DNA from: G965197405 sp965197405
GTDB lineage: Bacteria; Chloroflexota; Dehalococcoidia; Lucifugimonadales; JAGWBF01
DNA: 64,000 bases
Assembly: GCA_965197405.1 (NCBI GenBank)
Contig: OZ240206.1
Coordinates: 124,001-188,000, forward strand
Direction: 5' to 3'
In this document: one piece after another, positions 50,931 through 60,248 of the stretch
Position numbering within the stretch: position 1 is the stretch's first letter
How the letters are laid out: the number at the start of each line of letters is the position of its first letter
The notes under the pieces: generated by a model
What the model was told of the DNA's origin: nothing
Seen by the model: the letters and a program-made list of their open reading frames with translations, nothing else
The model's database searches: none
Made by a program: the position numbers and the translations under genes

Positions 50931-52288
50931 GGCTGTACAACACCCTCACCGGAGAGGAGGAGGAGTTCGTGCCCGCCGGGGAAAGGGTGAAGATGTACGT
51001 ATGCGGCATCACCCCCTACGCCCCCTGTCACATGGGGCATGCCATGAGCTACGTGGTCTTCGATGTCCTTCGCCGGTATCTGGAGTTCCTGGGGCACGAG
51101 GTGGACCACGTGCAGAACTTCACTGACGTGGACGACAAGATTATCCAGCGGGCGCAGGAGGAAGGGGTCTGTCCCCAGGAGCTGGCAGACCACCACATAG
51201 AGGAGTTCATGAGCAGCATGGAGGGCCTCAACGTGAAGAAGGCCCGCGTCTACCCCAGGGCTACCGAGGAGATACCCAGCATCATCGAGGTAATTAGTTC
51301 GCTGATTGAAAAAGGGTACGGGTATGCCTCTGACGGGGACGTGTATTTCCGCGTCACCAGGTCCAGCAGCTATGGGAAGCTGAGCCACCGCACCCTGGAG
51401 GGAATGATAGCCGGAGCGCGAGTGGAGGTGGACGCGGGGAAAGAGCACCCCATGGACTTCGTCCTGTGGAAGAGGGCCAAGACCGGAGAGCCGTCATGGG
51501 AAAGCCCCTGGGGGCCGGGAAGGCCCGGCTGGCACATAGAATGCACGGCCATGTCCCTGTCCTACCTGGGGGAGACTCTGGACATTCACGGCGGCGGCCA
51601 GGACCTCATTTTCCCCCACCACGAGAACGAGACGGCACAGAGCGAGTCCCACAGCGGCAAGACGCCCTTTGTCCGCTACTGGGTGCATAACGGTCTCCTT
51701 CAAATGGGCGAGGACAAAATGAGCAAGTCCCTGGGCAACCTGGTATCGGTGAAGGAAGCGCTACAGCAGTACAGCGCCGACGCCCTGCGCATCTTCTTCC
51801 TGAGCTCCCACTACCAGAGCCCGCTGACGTACAGCGACGAGGGGCTGTCCTCCACCGAGAGGGCCGCCGAGCGCCTTCGCAACGCCCTCCGAGAGGGACC
51901 GGAGCAGGGGGCGGACACCCTCGACCCCCAGCCCTATAAACAGCGCTTCCTCCAGGCTATGGACTCGGACCTGAACACTCCTCAAGCTCTCGCCGCCCTG
52001 TTCGACCTGGCACGGGAGATAAACCGGGGCAGGGAGTCGGACAGCAGGTCGGGCCACGCCCGGGAAACTCTCCGGAATCTGGGCGGCGTACTGGGCCTCA
52101 CCTTCGAGCAGCGCCAGGGGACCCAGGCAGGAGAATCCAAGCCCTTCATTGACCTGCTGATGGATATACGAGCGGAGCTCAGGACCGCCAAGCAGTACGT
52201 CGTAGCCGACCGGATACGCGCCCGCCTGTCCGAGCTGGGGGTAGTGGTGGAGGATAATCCCCAGGGCAGCTTGTGGAGGTATGGGTAG
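50927..52288 (+). CDS. cysS: Cysteinyl-tRNA synthetase
   Basis: 453 residues. Class I synthetase: CGITPYAPCHMGHAMSYV includes the HIGH-type motif (HMGH) and zinc Cys; DDKIIQRAQEEG; PGWHIECTAMS; FPHHENETAQSE; and DKMSKSLGN is KMSKS. Overlaps ispF by ATGA. Last gene of the PIN/TRAM-ispD-ispF-cysS operon, and short of the usual C-terminal length by little. Confidence 0.97.
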   Translation: MRLYNTLTGEEEEFVPAGERVKMYVCGITPYAPCHMGHAMSYVVFDVLRRYLEFLGHEVDHVQNFTDVDDKIIQRAQEEGVCPQELADHHIEEFMSSMEGLNVKKARVYPRATEEIPSIIEVISSLIEKGYGYASDGDVYFRVTRSSSYGKLSHRTLEGMIAGARVEVDAGKEHPMDFVLWKRAKTGEPSWESPWGPGRPGWHIECTAMSLSYLGETLDIHGGGQDLIFPHHENETAQSESHSGKTPFVRYWVHNGLLQMGEDKMSKSLGNLVSVKEALQQYSADALRIFFLSSHYQSPLTYSDEGLSSTERAAERLRNALREGPEQGADTLDPQPYKQRFLQAMDSDLNTPQALAALFDLAREINRGRESDSRSGHARETLRNLGGVLGLTFEQRQGTQAGESKPFIDLLMDIRAELRTAKQYVVADRIRARLSELGVVVEDNPQGSLWRYG

Positions 52289-52329
52289 GCAAGCAGACAG
52301 ACGGGACGCCGGCCACTCCCCTTTCCGGT

Positions 52330-52362
52330 CTCCGGACTCCCACTTTCGTGGGAGTGACGGTT
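52330..52362. repeat. CTCCCAC palindromic repeat
   Basis: GACTCCCACTTTCGTGGGAG followed by TGACGGTT; nearly identical to 31674-31702. Lies in the 158-base gap between cysS and the FAD-linked oxidase gene and may also help end transcription. Confidence 0.65.
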
Positions 52363-52446
52363 GCGCAAAGGTCCCCGTCGCGGGTAACGCCTTCCGAGGA
52401 CCGTTGCAGCACCCCACCAAGCGTACCAAGCAAGACAAGGAGATAG

Positions 52447-53859
52447 ATGCTTGATACAGCGCTCATCGAATCGTTGGCTCAAGTCCTCGGCCACGACAAC
52501 GTATTGACCCACGAAGACGACCTGGACCGCTATTCCACCGACGCCCTCACCCCCGCCCGCGCTTTCAGGGCCGCGCCCAGGCTTCAAAAGACCGCCGATG
52601 CGGTGGTGATACCCCGCTCCGCGCAACAAGTGTCGGACGTGGTCAAGCTGGCGTCGGCGTACAAAGTGCCCATAGTGCCCTATGGCGGGGGCACCGGCGT
52701 CATGGGTGCAGCCTTTCCCGTGCAGGGCGGAATAGTAGTAGACCTGAAGGGCCTCAACAGGGTGCTCGACGTAAACCCGACCGACAAGACGGCCCTGGTG
52801 GAAGCCGGCGTGGTGCTGGAGGACCTGGTGGAAGCCCTGGACGAGCGCGGCTTGATGCTGGGGCACGACCCCTGGAGCGTGCCCATAGCCACGGTGGCCG
52901 GCACCATCTCCACCAACGGTGTGGGCTACCGCGCGGCAGCCTATGGCCCTATGGGTGAGCAGGTGCTTGGTCTGGAGGTTGTGCTGCCCAACGGACAGGT
53001 CCTCACCACCCGCTCCGTGCCCAAGTACTCCTCCGGCCCGAACCTGAACCACCTGTTTATAGGGACTGAGGGAGCCTTCGGCGTTATTACCAAAGCGACC
53101 TTGAGGGTGTTCCGCCAGCCCGAGGAGCGCTCCTTTGCCACGGTGGGTTTCGATTCCTTCGACCAGGGCTTCAAGGCCGTGGCCGAGCTTTTTGCCCTGG
53201 GACTGCGGCCAACCCTGGTGGACCTGACGGAGGAGTACGGAGAGGGAGTGCGCCTCTACATGATGTACGAGGGCTACAAGGAGGGGGTGTCGGCCCAGAA
53301 GAGCCGCTCATTGCAGGTCTGCTCCGGCTTCGAGGGCAAAGACCTGGGGAAGGAAGAGGTCCTGGAATACTGGCAGAACCGCCACAGCAGCGGCGAGAGC
53401 TACCGGAGAGAGATGTTAAACAGGCCCCGGAACGTCCGGTGGCAACGCCGGGGCAGGGGATTCGACTACCTTCACATGGCGCTGCCGGTCTCCCAGGTGT
53501 TGGGCTACCGGCAACGCTGCGAAGAGATGCTGTCCAGGAGGGGGATAAAGGTGGTGGAGTACGCCATCTGGACCCAGCCCGAGCTCTTCTCCATGCTTAT
53601 GGTGCCGGACGGAGGACTAAACCCTCATAATCATCTCGAAGAGGTAAGCGATGAGGCCATAGAAAACATGGCGGAGGCAGTGGATGAAGTGCTGACCCTG
53701 GCCCAGGACGTGGGCGGCACTATGGAGTACTGCCACGGGGTTGGCGTGAAGCTGGCCCACCTGCTGCCGAGGGAGATGGGCGTGGGCCTGGAAGTAGCGA
53801 AAGCCATGAAAGCCGCCCTCGACCCCGATAACATTATGAACCCCGGCAAGCTCTTCTAG
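52447..53859 (+). CDS. FAD-linked oxidase (GlcD / D-lactate dehydrogenase-like)
   Basis: 470 residues with CAAGGAGATAG before ATG. PCMH-type FAD domain: PYGGGTGVMGAAFPVQGG and TISTNGVGYRAAAYGPMGEQ, then FAD-oxidase C-terminal domain ending DPDNIMNPGKLF. Oxidises 2-hydroxy acids such as glycolate or D-lactate, or acts as alkyl-DHAP synthase-like. No GlcE/GlcF partner nearby. Confidence 0.9.
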   Translation: MLDTALIESLAQVLGHDNVLTHEDDLDRYSTDALTPARAFRAAPRLQKTADAVVIPRSAQQVSDVVKLASAYKVPIVPYGGGTGVMGAAFPVQGGIVVDLKGLNRVLDVNPTDKTALVEAGVVLEDLVEALDERGLMLGHDPWSVPIATVAGTISTNGVGYRAAAYGPMGEQVLGLEVVLPNGQVLTTRSVPKYSSGPNLNHLFIGTEGAFGVITKATLRVFRQPEERSFATVGFDSFDQGFKAVAELFALGLRPTLVDLTEEYGEGVRLYMMYEGYKEGVSAQKSRSLQVCSGFEGKDLGKEEVLEYWQNRHSSGESYRREMLNRPRNVRWQRRGRGFDYLHMALPVSQVLGYRQRCEEMLSRRGIKVVEYAIWTQPELFSMLMVPDGGLNPHNHLEEVSDEAIENMAEAVDEVLTLAQDVGGTMEYCHGVGVKLAHLLPREMGVGLEVAKAMKAALDPDNIMNPGKLF

Positions 53860-53900
53860 CGCCCCACCGCTATGAAAATCCCCTTCGTCCAACCTCCCCC

Positions 53901-53928
53901 GTAGGGGCGATTCGCGAATCGCCCCTAC
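53901..53928. terminator. 28-base perfect palindrome between convergent genes
   Basis: GTAGGGGCGATTCG followed directly by CGAATCGCCCCTAC. It fills the gap between convergent genes ending at 53859 and 53929, so it is probably a bidirectional terminator. A relative with GTAGGGGCAACC arms is at 31758-31819. Confidence 0.6.
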
Positions 53929-54570
53929 TCATGGAGTGCTCAGCCCGAAGAAGCCCAGGATGCTGCCCACGCTGAATGCGCACGCGTAGGCGATTACCAT
54001 GAACTTGATGAAAGTACCCACCCATATCACGCCCAAAAATGTCCAGAGGGGATAGCGCAGCGCGCCAGCGGCGATGCCGGCCAGGTCAAAGACAGGGTTG
54101 GGGAGGACGGACAGCAGGAAGAGGACAAGCCAACCCCTGCGCCTCATCCAGTCTTCGGTGCGCATGTAGAGCCGGGCCTTGTTGACCATGCCTCGCCCGC
54201 TGAAACCGAGGGCGTAGCCCGTGAGCTCCCCTATAGTCCCGGTAGTGCCCGCGATGAGGGCAACCAGCAGGGGGTTCAGGAACCATCCGCCCGCGCATAC
54301 GGCGGCCAGGCCCGGTACAGGCACCACGAGGCCGGCGCTGGCGAAAAGGGAGAGGGCGGCGACGGCGGGATAGCCGGTCTTGCTGAAGTCCAGAAAACCC
54401 CGGAGAAAGTAGAGCGTGGCCACTATTCCCAAGACAGCCGCCAGGACCAGAAGGCGAAGGAGGGCTTGTCTGCTCAGCCTCTTCCCGGGGACCGGGACGG
54501 CCAGGCGAGCCGCTCCCACCCTGGACAGGGCCAGGGTCAGGCGTTCATGTAGTCTGGTTCTCTCTGTCAA
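53929..54570 (-). CDS. VTT (SNARE-associated, DedA-like) membrane protein
   Basis: 213 residues with about five hydrophobic segments. The VTT core has FASAGLVVPVPGLAAVCAGG, TTGTIGELTGYALGF and the re-entrant-like LFLLSVLPNPVFDLAGIAAG. DedA/VTT proteins are implicated in lipid scrambling or membrane homeostasis. The TTG start overlaps the last 26 bases of the hydrolase gene, with a run of G just upstream. Confidence 0.82.
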   Translation of the reverse strand: MTERTRLHERLTLALSRVGAARLAVPVPGKRLSRQALLRLLVLAAVLGIVATLYFLRGFLDFSKTGYPAVAALSLFASAGLVVPVPGLAAVCAGGWFLNPLLVALIAGTTGTIGELTGYALGFSGRGMVNKARLYMRTEDWMRRRGWLVLFLLSVLPNPVFDLAGIAAGALRYPLWTFLGVIWVGTFIKFMVIAYACAFSVGSILGFFGLSTP

Positions 54571-55486
54571 GGCCCCCCTTCAGGAATCGAAGGACGAGGG
54601 GATTGAACTCCTCCGACCTTTCCAGCTGGGGCCAATGGCCGCAACGTGGGATAATGTGGACAGTGGAATTGGAAAGGACTCTTGCGGCCTGGTGGGCGTG
54701 GGAGACGGGTATAATCCTGTCTTCTCCACCCCAGACGATGAGGAGAGGCTTCATAAAGTCTTTTAGCCTGTCCAGCACCAGCATCTTCTTGTGTACGCCC
54801 CACAGCCCCGAACCCGAGCGTATGGACTTCAGCGTCGCCCTCTTCGCCTGGGGGATATTACGGGCCTGGAGGATTTCCTGGAGCAGGCTATCGCTCACGG
54901 ACCGGGGTTCATAGAACACACTCTTTACGAGGTTTCGAGGGTTGCGGACCTTGGGGGTGTGCAGCAGCTCTCCCAAAAGAGGGACCGATGCGAAGCGTAG
55001 AAACCACGCCAACTGTCTCCCCAGGCCGGCCCCGCCCACCAGTACCAACCCGTCCACCCGCTGGGGATGGACCAGGCCGCATATCGCCGTGACCAGCCCC
55101 CCGGCCGAGTTCCCGATCAAAGTGGCGCTGTTTATGCCAAGGGCATCCATGAACCTGACCAGGAAGTGGGCGCCTGAGACGGCGTCGTAGCTCAACTCCC
55201 TCGGTTTATCAGACTTGCCGTTGCCCGGCATGTCCAGGGCATAAACGGTATGCTCCTTTGCCAGGGAGGGGATATTCTCTCCCCAGACGGCGAGAGAGGC
55301 GCCCAGGCCATGCACGAGAAGCACGGCAGGGCCCTGGCCTTCCATCACGTACCGGACCTTTACGCCTATAGTCTCCCTCGCCTGGGGCGTCTGAGACGCC
55401 GCCTGGACGGCTGCGTCCGAAGGGAACGACCGCGGTGTCCCATGAAGAGGGACTGCTATTTCTACATACCTATCCTCGATGTCCAT
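54545..55486 (-). CDS. Alpha/beta-fold hydrolase
   Basis: 313 residues. Core motifs: LLVHGLGASLAVW, nucleophile in IGNSAGGLV, acid in WGGEDRIIP, and His in PRCGHWPQLERSEEF near residue 290. N-terminal 45 residues are an extension not typical of the family. Catalytic Ser-Asp-His intact. Substrate unknown; partner of the membrane protein is suggested by overlap. A clear ribosome site is not visible. Confidence 0.88.
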   Translation of the reverse strand: MDIEDRYVEIAVPLHGTPRSFPSDAAVQAASQTPQARETIGVKVRYVMEGQGPAVLLVHGLGASLAVWGENIPSLAKEHTVYALDMPGNGKSDKPRELSYDAVSGAHFLVRFMDALGINSATLIGNSAGGLVTAICGLVHPQRVDGLVLVGGAGLGRQLAWFLRFASVPLLGELLHTPKVRNPRNLVKSVFYEPRSVSDSLLQEILQARNIPQAKRATLKSIRSGSGLWGVHKKMLVLDRLKDFMKPLLIVWGGEDRIIPVSHAHQAARVLSNSTVHIIPRCGHWPQLERSEEFNPLVLRFLKGGLDRENQTT

Positions 55487-55534
55487 CCTGCCTTAGAGGG
55501 TGTTTAATAAGTCCTCGCAACCGGTCACCTGTCA

Positions 55535-55660
55535 CCCCCTGTTCAAGCCAGGGGCAGGCTCTGAGCGAAGCGAAGGGTCTAAAATCCTTGCTTTCTTGGA
55601 CGTGCTGCTGCCCAAGCATTTTAGATTCCTCACTCCGTTCGGAATGACTGGGATGGTCTG
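55535..55660. repeat. Dispersed palindromic repeat, copy F
   Basis: GCGAAGCGAAGGGTCTAAAA ... TTTTAGATTCCTCACTCCG then TTCGGAATGACT. Degenerate relative of copies A-E in the 297-base gap between the hydrolase and clpC genes, where no gene is seen. Confidence 0.65.
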
Positions 55661-55783
55661 CAACGCCTTGGGAAGCACGCTCTTAACGTGGTCTGTTTCA
55701 AGCCACCTGGCGGAATCGAAGGCGTTTCACTCAATGGCGACGATTCGCTCAGAGCGATAATTTTCGGAGTGACCGCCCGACAC

Positions 55784-58231
55784 CTACGCGGCCGCGCCGG
55801 CAGGCATCAGAGCTTTGCTGAAGGTGAGCCCCTGGGGGCCGCTATCCACCAGCACTTGGTCGCCCGCCTGGAATTCCCCGGCCAGGACCGCCTTTGAAAG
55901 AGGCGTCTCCAGGTGCCGCTGGACCGCCCTGCGGAGGGGTCGCGCCCCGAAGGTGGGGTCGAACCCTTCTTTGGCGAGCCAGTGGCGAGCCTCCCGGGTC
56001 AGCTCAAAGGTTATGCCCCGGTCTGCAACTCGCCTCTCGACCTCGGCAGTCATAAGCCCCACTATTTGGTCAATCTGGCCCTGGGTAAGGGGGTTAAAGA
56101 CGATAATGTCGTCAATCCGGTTCAGGAACTCAGGACGGAAGGCCCTCTTGAGGGCGTCCTGGACCGAGTCCCTCAGCCGTTGCTCATCTATAAGGTTCTC
56201 GCCATCCCTGCGGAACCCGAAGGGCTGGCGACCCAGCTCGCCCGTACCCAGGTTACTGGTCATTATAACCACTGTGTTGCGGAAATCAACCGTGCGGCCG
56301 TGGCCGTCGGTGAGGCGTCCATCCTCGAGAATCTGAAGGAGTATGTTGAACACGTCGGGATGGGCCTTCTCGATCTCGTCGAAGAGGATAATCCTGAAGG
56401 GGTGCCTGCGCACCGCCTCGGTAAGCTGGCCCCCGTCGTCGAAGCCTATGTAACCCGGAGGGGCGCCAATGAGCCGCGATACCGTATGCTTTTCCATGTA
56501 CTCGGACATATCCACCCGGACCATGTTGGCCTCATCGTCGAAGAGGAACTCCGCCAGCGCCCTGGCCAGCTCGGTCTTGCCCACGCCGGTGGGACCCAGG
56601 AACATAAAGCTGCCGATGGGCCGTTTGGGGTCGCTGAGACCCGAACGGGCGCGGCGTATCGCCTCAGACACGGCAACCACGGCCTCTTCCTGGCCGATGA
56701 GCCGCTCGTGAAGCCTGTCCTCCATGTGGAGGAGTCTTTCCGCCTCTCCCTCCAGGAGGCGAGACGCGGGAACACCGGTCCACCTGGAAATGAGGGCGGC
56801 GATGTCCTCCTCGTCAACCACCATATCTATCTTCTTGTCCTTCAGCCACACCTCTCTGTCACCGTTGTACTCTTGCTCCATGCGCAGCCGCTCCGTCCTC
56901 AGCTGGGCGGCCCTTTCATAGTCCGAGCGCTGCGCGGCGGCTTCCTCCTCGTGGTTAAGCTCCTGGATGCGCCTCTCCGTGCCCTTGAGGTCTCCGGGAT
57001 GGCTCTCGGCGTCAATGTGCAGCTTGCTGGCCGCCTCGTCTACGAGGTCAATCGCCTTGTCAGGCAGATGGCGGTCTACAATATAGCGCTGTCCGAGGCG
57101 TGCAGCGGCCACCAGCGACGAGTCCTCAATCTTCACCTTGTGGTGGGCCTCGTAGCGGGGGCGCAACGCCCTCAGGATTTCCACGGTCTCCTCTACAGTA
57201 GGCTCCTCCAGGTATATGGACTGGAAACGCCGCTCTAGGGCCGAGTCTCTCTCAATGTACTTCCGGTACTCGTCAACTGTGGTGGCGCCGATGCACTGTA
57301 GCTCACCGCGCTGGAGGGCGGGCTTCAGGAGATTGCTGGCGTCAATGGCGCCCTCGGCCCCTCCCGCGCCCACGACGGTATGTATCTCGTCTATGAAAAG
57401 GATGACGTCTCCCTCGGCGCTCTTGACCTCGTCCATAACTGCCTTTAGCCGCTCCTCGAACTCGCCGCGGAACTTGCTTCCCGCGACCAGAGCGCCCATG
57501 TCTAGGGCCAGCACGCGGCGGTCCTTCAGCATATCCGGCACGTCTCCCGCGACGATTCGCTGGGCCAGCCCCTCGGCTATTGCCGTCTTGCCGACTCCGG
57601 CCTCCCCTATAATCACCGGGTTGTTCTTCTTCCGCCGGGTGAGGGTCTGCATCACGCGGCGGACCTCTTCATCCCGGCCAACCACCGGGTCCAGCTTGCC
57701 TTGGCGGGCCAGCTCCGTTAGGTCTATGCCATACCTCTCCAGAGAGCGGTACTTGCTCTCGGCCCTGGGGTCGGTGATGCGGTGGGAACCCCGTACCCGC
57801 ATCAACGCCCGGTAGACCTTTTCCTGGTCAACGCCGTGCTCCTTCAGGATACGGGCCGTATCTCCCTCTCGCTCCATTGTGGCGCCGATAAGAAGATGCT
57901 CAGTGCCGATGAAATCGTCCTTCAAGCGCTCGGCCTCGAGCCTGGCGTTGTCCAGAAGCCGGGCGGCCCTGGGGGTGGCGTATATCTGAGTCGTCTCGTA
58001 GGCCACCTTTGGGGACCTCTCCAGGGCGTCTTGCAGACGTTGCTTGATGGAGTCCACAGACACTCCCAGGCTGTTGAGTATATCCTCCGGCAGCCCGTGC
58101 TCCAGCTCCAGAAGGGCTAGCAGGAGGTGCTCCACGTCCCACTGGCTGTGCCTGTAGCGCTGCACTATCTCTTGCGAGTTGGACAGGACCTGCTGGGCCT
58201 GCTCCGTGAATTTTTCAGGTCTCAATGCCAT
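55784..58231 (-). CDS. clpC: Clp ATPase, ClpC/ClpB type
   Basis: 815 residues. N-terminal Clp repeat domain (1-145); AAA1 with Walker A GEAGVGKT (209-216) and ILFIDEIH; short middle region with coiled coil (about 408-465), as in ClpC rather than the long ClpB propeller; AAA2 with GPTGVGKT (546-553), SNLGTGEL. A FGF tripeptide after the second Walker region could serve as a ClpP-binding loop, but this is uncertain. Acts on misfolded proteins. GGAGGTAAACATC precedes ATG. Last gene of the dnaJ-hspR-clpC operon. Confidence 0.92.
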   Translation of the reverse strand: MALRPEKFTEQAQQVLSNSQEIVQRYRHSQWDVEHLLLALLELEHGLPEDILNSLGVSVDSIKQRLQDALERSPKVAYETTQIYATPRAARLLDNARLEAERLKDDFIGTEHLLIGATMEREGDTARILKEHGVDQEKVYRALMRVRGSHRITDPRAESKYRSLERYGIDLTELARQGKLDPVVGRDEEVRRVMQTLTRRKKNNPVIIGEAGVGKTAIAEGLAQRIVAGDVPDMLKDRRVLALDMGALVAGSKFRGEFEERLKAVMDEVKSAEGDVILFIDEIHTVVGAGGAEGAIDASNLLKPALQRGELQCIGATTVDEYRKYIERDSALERRFQSIYLEEPTVEETVEILRALRPRYEAHHKVKIEDSSLVAAARLGQRYIVDRHLPDKAIDLVDEAASKLHIDAESHPGDLKGTERRIQELNHEEEAAAQRSDYERAAQLRTERLRMEQEYNGDREVWLKDKKIDMVVDEEDIAALISRWTGVPASRLLEGEAERLLHMEDRLHERLIGQEEAVVAVSEAIRRARSGLSDPKRPIGSFMFLGPTGVGKTELARALAEFLFDDEANMVRVDMSEYMEKHTVSRLIGAPPGYIGFDDGGQLTEAVRRHPFRIILFDEIEKAHPDVFNILLQILEDGRLTDGHGRTVDFRNTVVIMTSNLGTGELGRQPFGFRRDGENLIDEQRLRDSVQDALKRAFRPEFLNRIDDIIVFNPLTQGQIDQIVGLMTAEVERRVADRGITFELTREARHWLAKEGFDPTFGARPLRRAVQRHLETPLSKAVLAGEFQAGDQVLVDSGPQGLTFSKALMPAGAAA

Positions 58232-58253
58232 GATGTTTACCTCCTATAACTGG

Positions 58254-58613
58254 CTATGGCTGGGCTGGTGACTGGGCCGGACCGCCCGCGCCGGACGAGG
58301 CCAGGCGCAGCCTCTTGACCTCATCGGAGAGCCTGGCTATTTCCTTTTCCATTTGCAGGATGCGCTCCGTGAGCTTCAGGACCACTTCCACTCCGGCCAG
58401 ATTTACGCCCATATCCTCGGTCAGAGCCTTTATACGTCTGAGCCTTTCTATATCCTTGGGAGAGTAGAGACGCTGCTTGCCTCCTGAGCGAGAGGGCATC
58501 ACAAGCCCCACCCTCTCGTAGTAGCGGAGGGTCTGCGCATGTACCCCCACCAGACGGGCAGCTACGCTAATCACGTAGCATGGTTCATATTCAAAAGTAC
58601 GTTCTGTCGCCAA
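58254..58613 (-). CDS. hspR: MerR-family heat-shock repressor HspR
   Basis: 119 residues with TTG start; the AGGAGGTAA ribosome site includes the stop codon of dnaJ. N-terminal winged helix: YVISVAARLVGVHAQTLRYYERVGLV, characteristic of HspR; then RLYSPKDIERLRRIKALTEDMGVNLAGVEVVL, and a coiled-coil tail. HspR binds HAIR operators (CTTGAGT-N7-ACTCAAG) upstream of heat-shock genes, usually with DnaK as corepressor. The candidate site is at 59627-59646. (First quoted segment spans two parts: YVISVAARLVG and AQTLRYYERVGLV.). Confidence 0.93.
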   Translation of the reverse strand: MATERTFEYEPCYVISVAARLVGVHAQTLRYYERVGLVMPSRSGGKQRLYSPKDIERLRRIKALTEDMGVNLAGVEVVLKLTERILQMEKEIARLSDEVKRLRLASSGAGGPAQSPAQP

Positions 58614-58618
58614 ATCTA

Positions 58619-59518
58619 TTACCTCCTGACAGAGCGAAGCTCTTTGAACTCTTGAAAAAGCCGCTTTTCCTCGTCGCCCAGACCTTTGGGTAGGACTACC
58701 TTCGCCGTCGCATAGAGGTCGCCCCTCGAGCCCGGGTTGTTCAGGCGCGGCATTCCCTGGCCGGCGAGACGCAGGGTCTGCCCGTTCTGGGTCTCGGGTG
58801 GTATGGTCAGCATCACCCTGCCTTTAAGGAGCGGGACGGCTGCTTCGCCCCCCAGCACCATGTCCACAAGGGGGACCTCCACGTCGGTATAGAGGTCCGC
58901 CCCGGTGCGGCGAAATTTGGAGTGGGGACGCACAGTGACCTGGATGTAAATCTCCTGCTGGCTGCCGTCGCCTGCGGGTATATGCACCCTCGAGCCGGTA
59001 TCCACACCCGGAGGGATTGTCACCTCCAGCCGCCGGGGGGACGATGGATTGGGACCGGCGCCCTGGACCTCCAGGTAACGGGTGGCGCCACTGAAAGCCT
59101 CCTCCAGGCTCACCTCCACGGCATACTGCACCTTGGGACGACCGGCCCCACCCATGCCCCTGCCGGCGAAAAGGTCGTCAAAGAGGCCTCCGGTGGGGAT
59201 GTCGCCAAAATCAAATACGGGGGACGAGTCGAAGCCTTCCGAGAATACATGGGAGAAGTCTCCCACCCGGGAGGCCTGGGCGCGCTCTATCTCGTCGGCG
59301 CGCTTCCAGTTCTCCCCGTGTTTGTCATACTTACGGCGTTTCTCGGAGTCCGAGAGCACCTCGTAAGCCTCGTTTATACGCTTGAACTTCTCCTCCGCCT
59401 CTTTGTTCCCCGGATTGACGTCGGGATGATACTGGCGGGCCAGCTTCCGGTAGGCCTGCTTTATCTCCCTGTCCGAGGCATTTCTGGAGACGCCCAGGAG
59501 AACGTAAAAGTCTTCCAT
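58619..59518 (-). CDS. cbpA: DnaJ-family co-chaperone without zinc domain (CbpA-like)
   Basis: 299 residues from ATG 59518 (GGGAG eight bases upstream; the GTG at 59542 is less likely). J domain at 1-70 with the HPD motif in YHPDVNPG. A Gly-rich linker follows (GRGMGGAGR). No CxxCxGxG repeats, so it is the DnaJ-II/CbpA type. C-terminal substrate-binding domain: VEVSLEEAFSGATR, PGVDTGSRVHIPA, and LRLAGQGMPRLNNPGSRGDL. Stimulates DnaK, which is not in the window. First gene of the operon. Confidence 0.93.
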   Translation of the reverse strand: MEDFYVLLGVSRNASDREIKQAYRKLARQYHPDVNPGNKEAEEKFKRINEAYEVLSDSEKRRKYDKHGENWKRADEIERAQASRVGDFSHVFSEGFDSSPVFDFGDIPTGGLFDDLFAGRGMGGAGRPKVQYAVEVSLEEAFSGATRYLEVQGAGPNPSSPRRLEVTIPPGVDTGSRVHIPAGDGSQQEIYIQVTVRPHSKFRRTGADLYTDVEVPLVDMVLGGEAAVPLLKGRVMLTIPPETQNGQTLRLAGQGMPRLNNPGSRGDLYATAKVVLPKGLGDEEKRLFQEFKELRSVRR

Positions 59519-59547
59519 TCGTTTCACTCCCTGTGTATCCACCTTGA

Positions 59548-59577
59548 ATTTTAATTTTCAGAGCGAGATTTGTCAAG
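59548..59577 (-). promoter_or_regulatory. Promoter of the dnaJ-hspR-clpC operon
   Basis: On the minus strand, TTGACA (59576-59571), 17-base spacer, TAAAAT (59553-59548). It is preceded by C, so the -35 begins within CTTGACA, a half-site similar to HAIR. The start would be about 20 bases before dnaJ ATG. Confidence 0.7.
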
Positions 59578-59626
59578 TAATTTATGTTAATACAATGAGC
59601 TAATCTAAAGTATTGTAGAAAATAAA

Positions 59627-59656
59627 CTTGACAAATAAGACTCAAGTATTTATAAT
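59627..59656 (+). promoter_or_regulatory. hsp20 promoter with overlapping HspR operator (HAIR-like)
   Basis: TTGACA (59628-59633), exact 17-base spacer, TATAAT (59651-59656), both perfect consensus. CTTGACAAATAAGACTCAAG at 59627-59646 approximates the HAIR palindrome CTTGAGT-N7-ACTCAAG but is one base shorter between half-sites. Repressor binding here would cover the -35. Confidence 0.78.
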
Positions 59657-59719
59657 CAACTTTGAAAGGTAGAGGGTCAACGGGACCACTACCTAAAAAT
59701 TATACAGGAGGACAATCGA

Positions 59720-60187
59720 ATGTTAATCAGACGCTGGCAACCCTTTGGCGAGCTCAAGAGGATGGAGACCGAGCTGGACCGGGAGTGGAATCGCGCGTTC
59801 CGACCTTTCCACGCACGACCGCGCTTCTGGGCCGTGGACGGCCGGATGAACATTGACGTGTTCTGGGCTGACGAGAGCCTGACGGTGCGCGCCGCTCTAC
59901 CGGGCGCCAAGCCCGAGGACGTGGAGGTCATCGTCACCGACGACACCCTGACCATCAGGGGCGAGGCCAAGCTCGAGAAAGAGGTCAAGGAGGAGGACTA
60001 TCTCCACCGGGAGCACAGGCACGGCGCGTTCAGGCGTGCGGTAGCCCTGCCCCACGGTCTCGACACCGAGAAGGCCGACGCCTCCTATGAAAACGGCATC
60101 CTCACGGTGACGATTCCCAAGGTCGAAGAGAGCAAGAGCAAGTCTCTCAAGATTAACGTCAAGGCCCTGGAAGGCGAGAAGAGCTAA
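59720..60187 (+). CDS. hsp20: Hsp20/alpha-crystallin family small heat-shock protein
   Basis: 155 residues with AGGAGG before ATG. Holdase chaperone. N-terminal arm (1-35), alpha-crystallin domain (about 38-140) including VRAALPGAKPEDVEVIV, LTIRGEAKLEKEV, and AVALPHGLDTEKADASYENGILTVTIPK (quoted in parts: ALPHGLDTEKA and YENGILTVTIPK). The C-terminal tail has lysines. Divergent from dnaJ and under the promoter described above. Confidence 0.95.
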   Translation: MLIRRWQPFGELKRMETELDREWNRAFRPFHARPRFWAVDGRMNIDVFWADESLTVRAALPGAKPEDVEVIVTDDTLTIRGEAKLEKEVKEEDYLHREHRHGAFRRAVALPHGLDTEKADASYENGILTVTIPKVEESKSKSLKINVKALEGEKS

Positions 60188-60209
60188 ACCCAGGTCCGAA
60201 GACGGGAAC

Positions 60210-60232
60210 GGGGAGGGCCGACAGCCCTCCCC
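60210..60232 (+). terminator. Hairpin after hsp20
   Basis: GGGGAGGGC, loop cgaca, GCCCTCCCC: nine perfect pairs, 23 bases after the hsp20 stop. A T-run is missing. Confidence 0.6.
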
Positions 60233-60248
60233 GCGAAGCAAAAGACTG

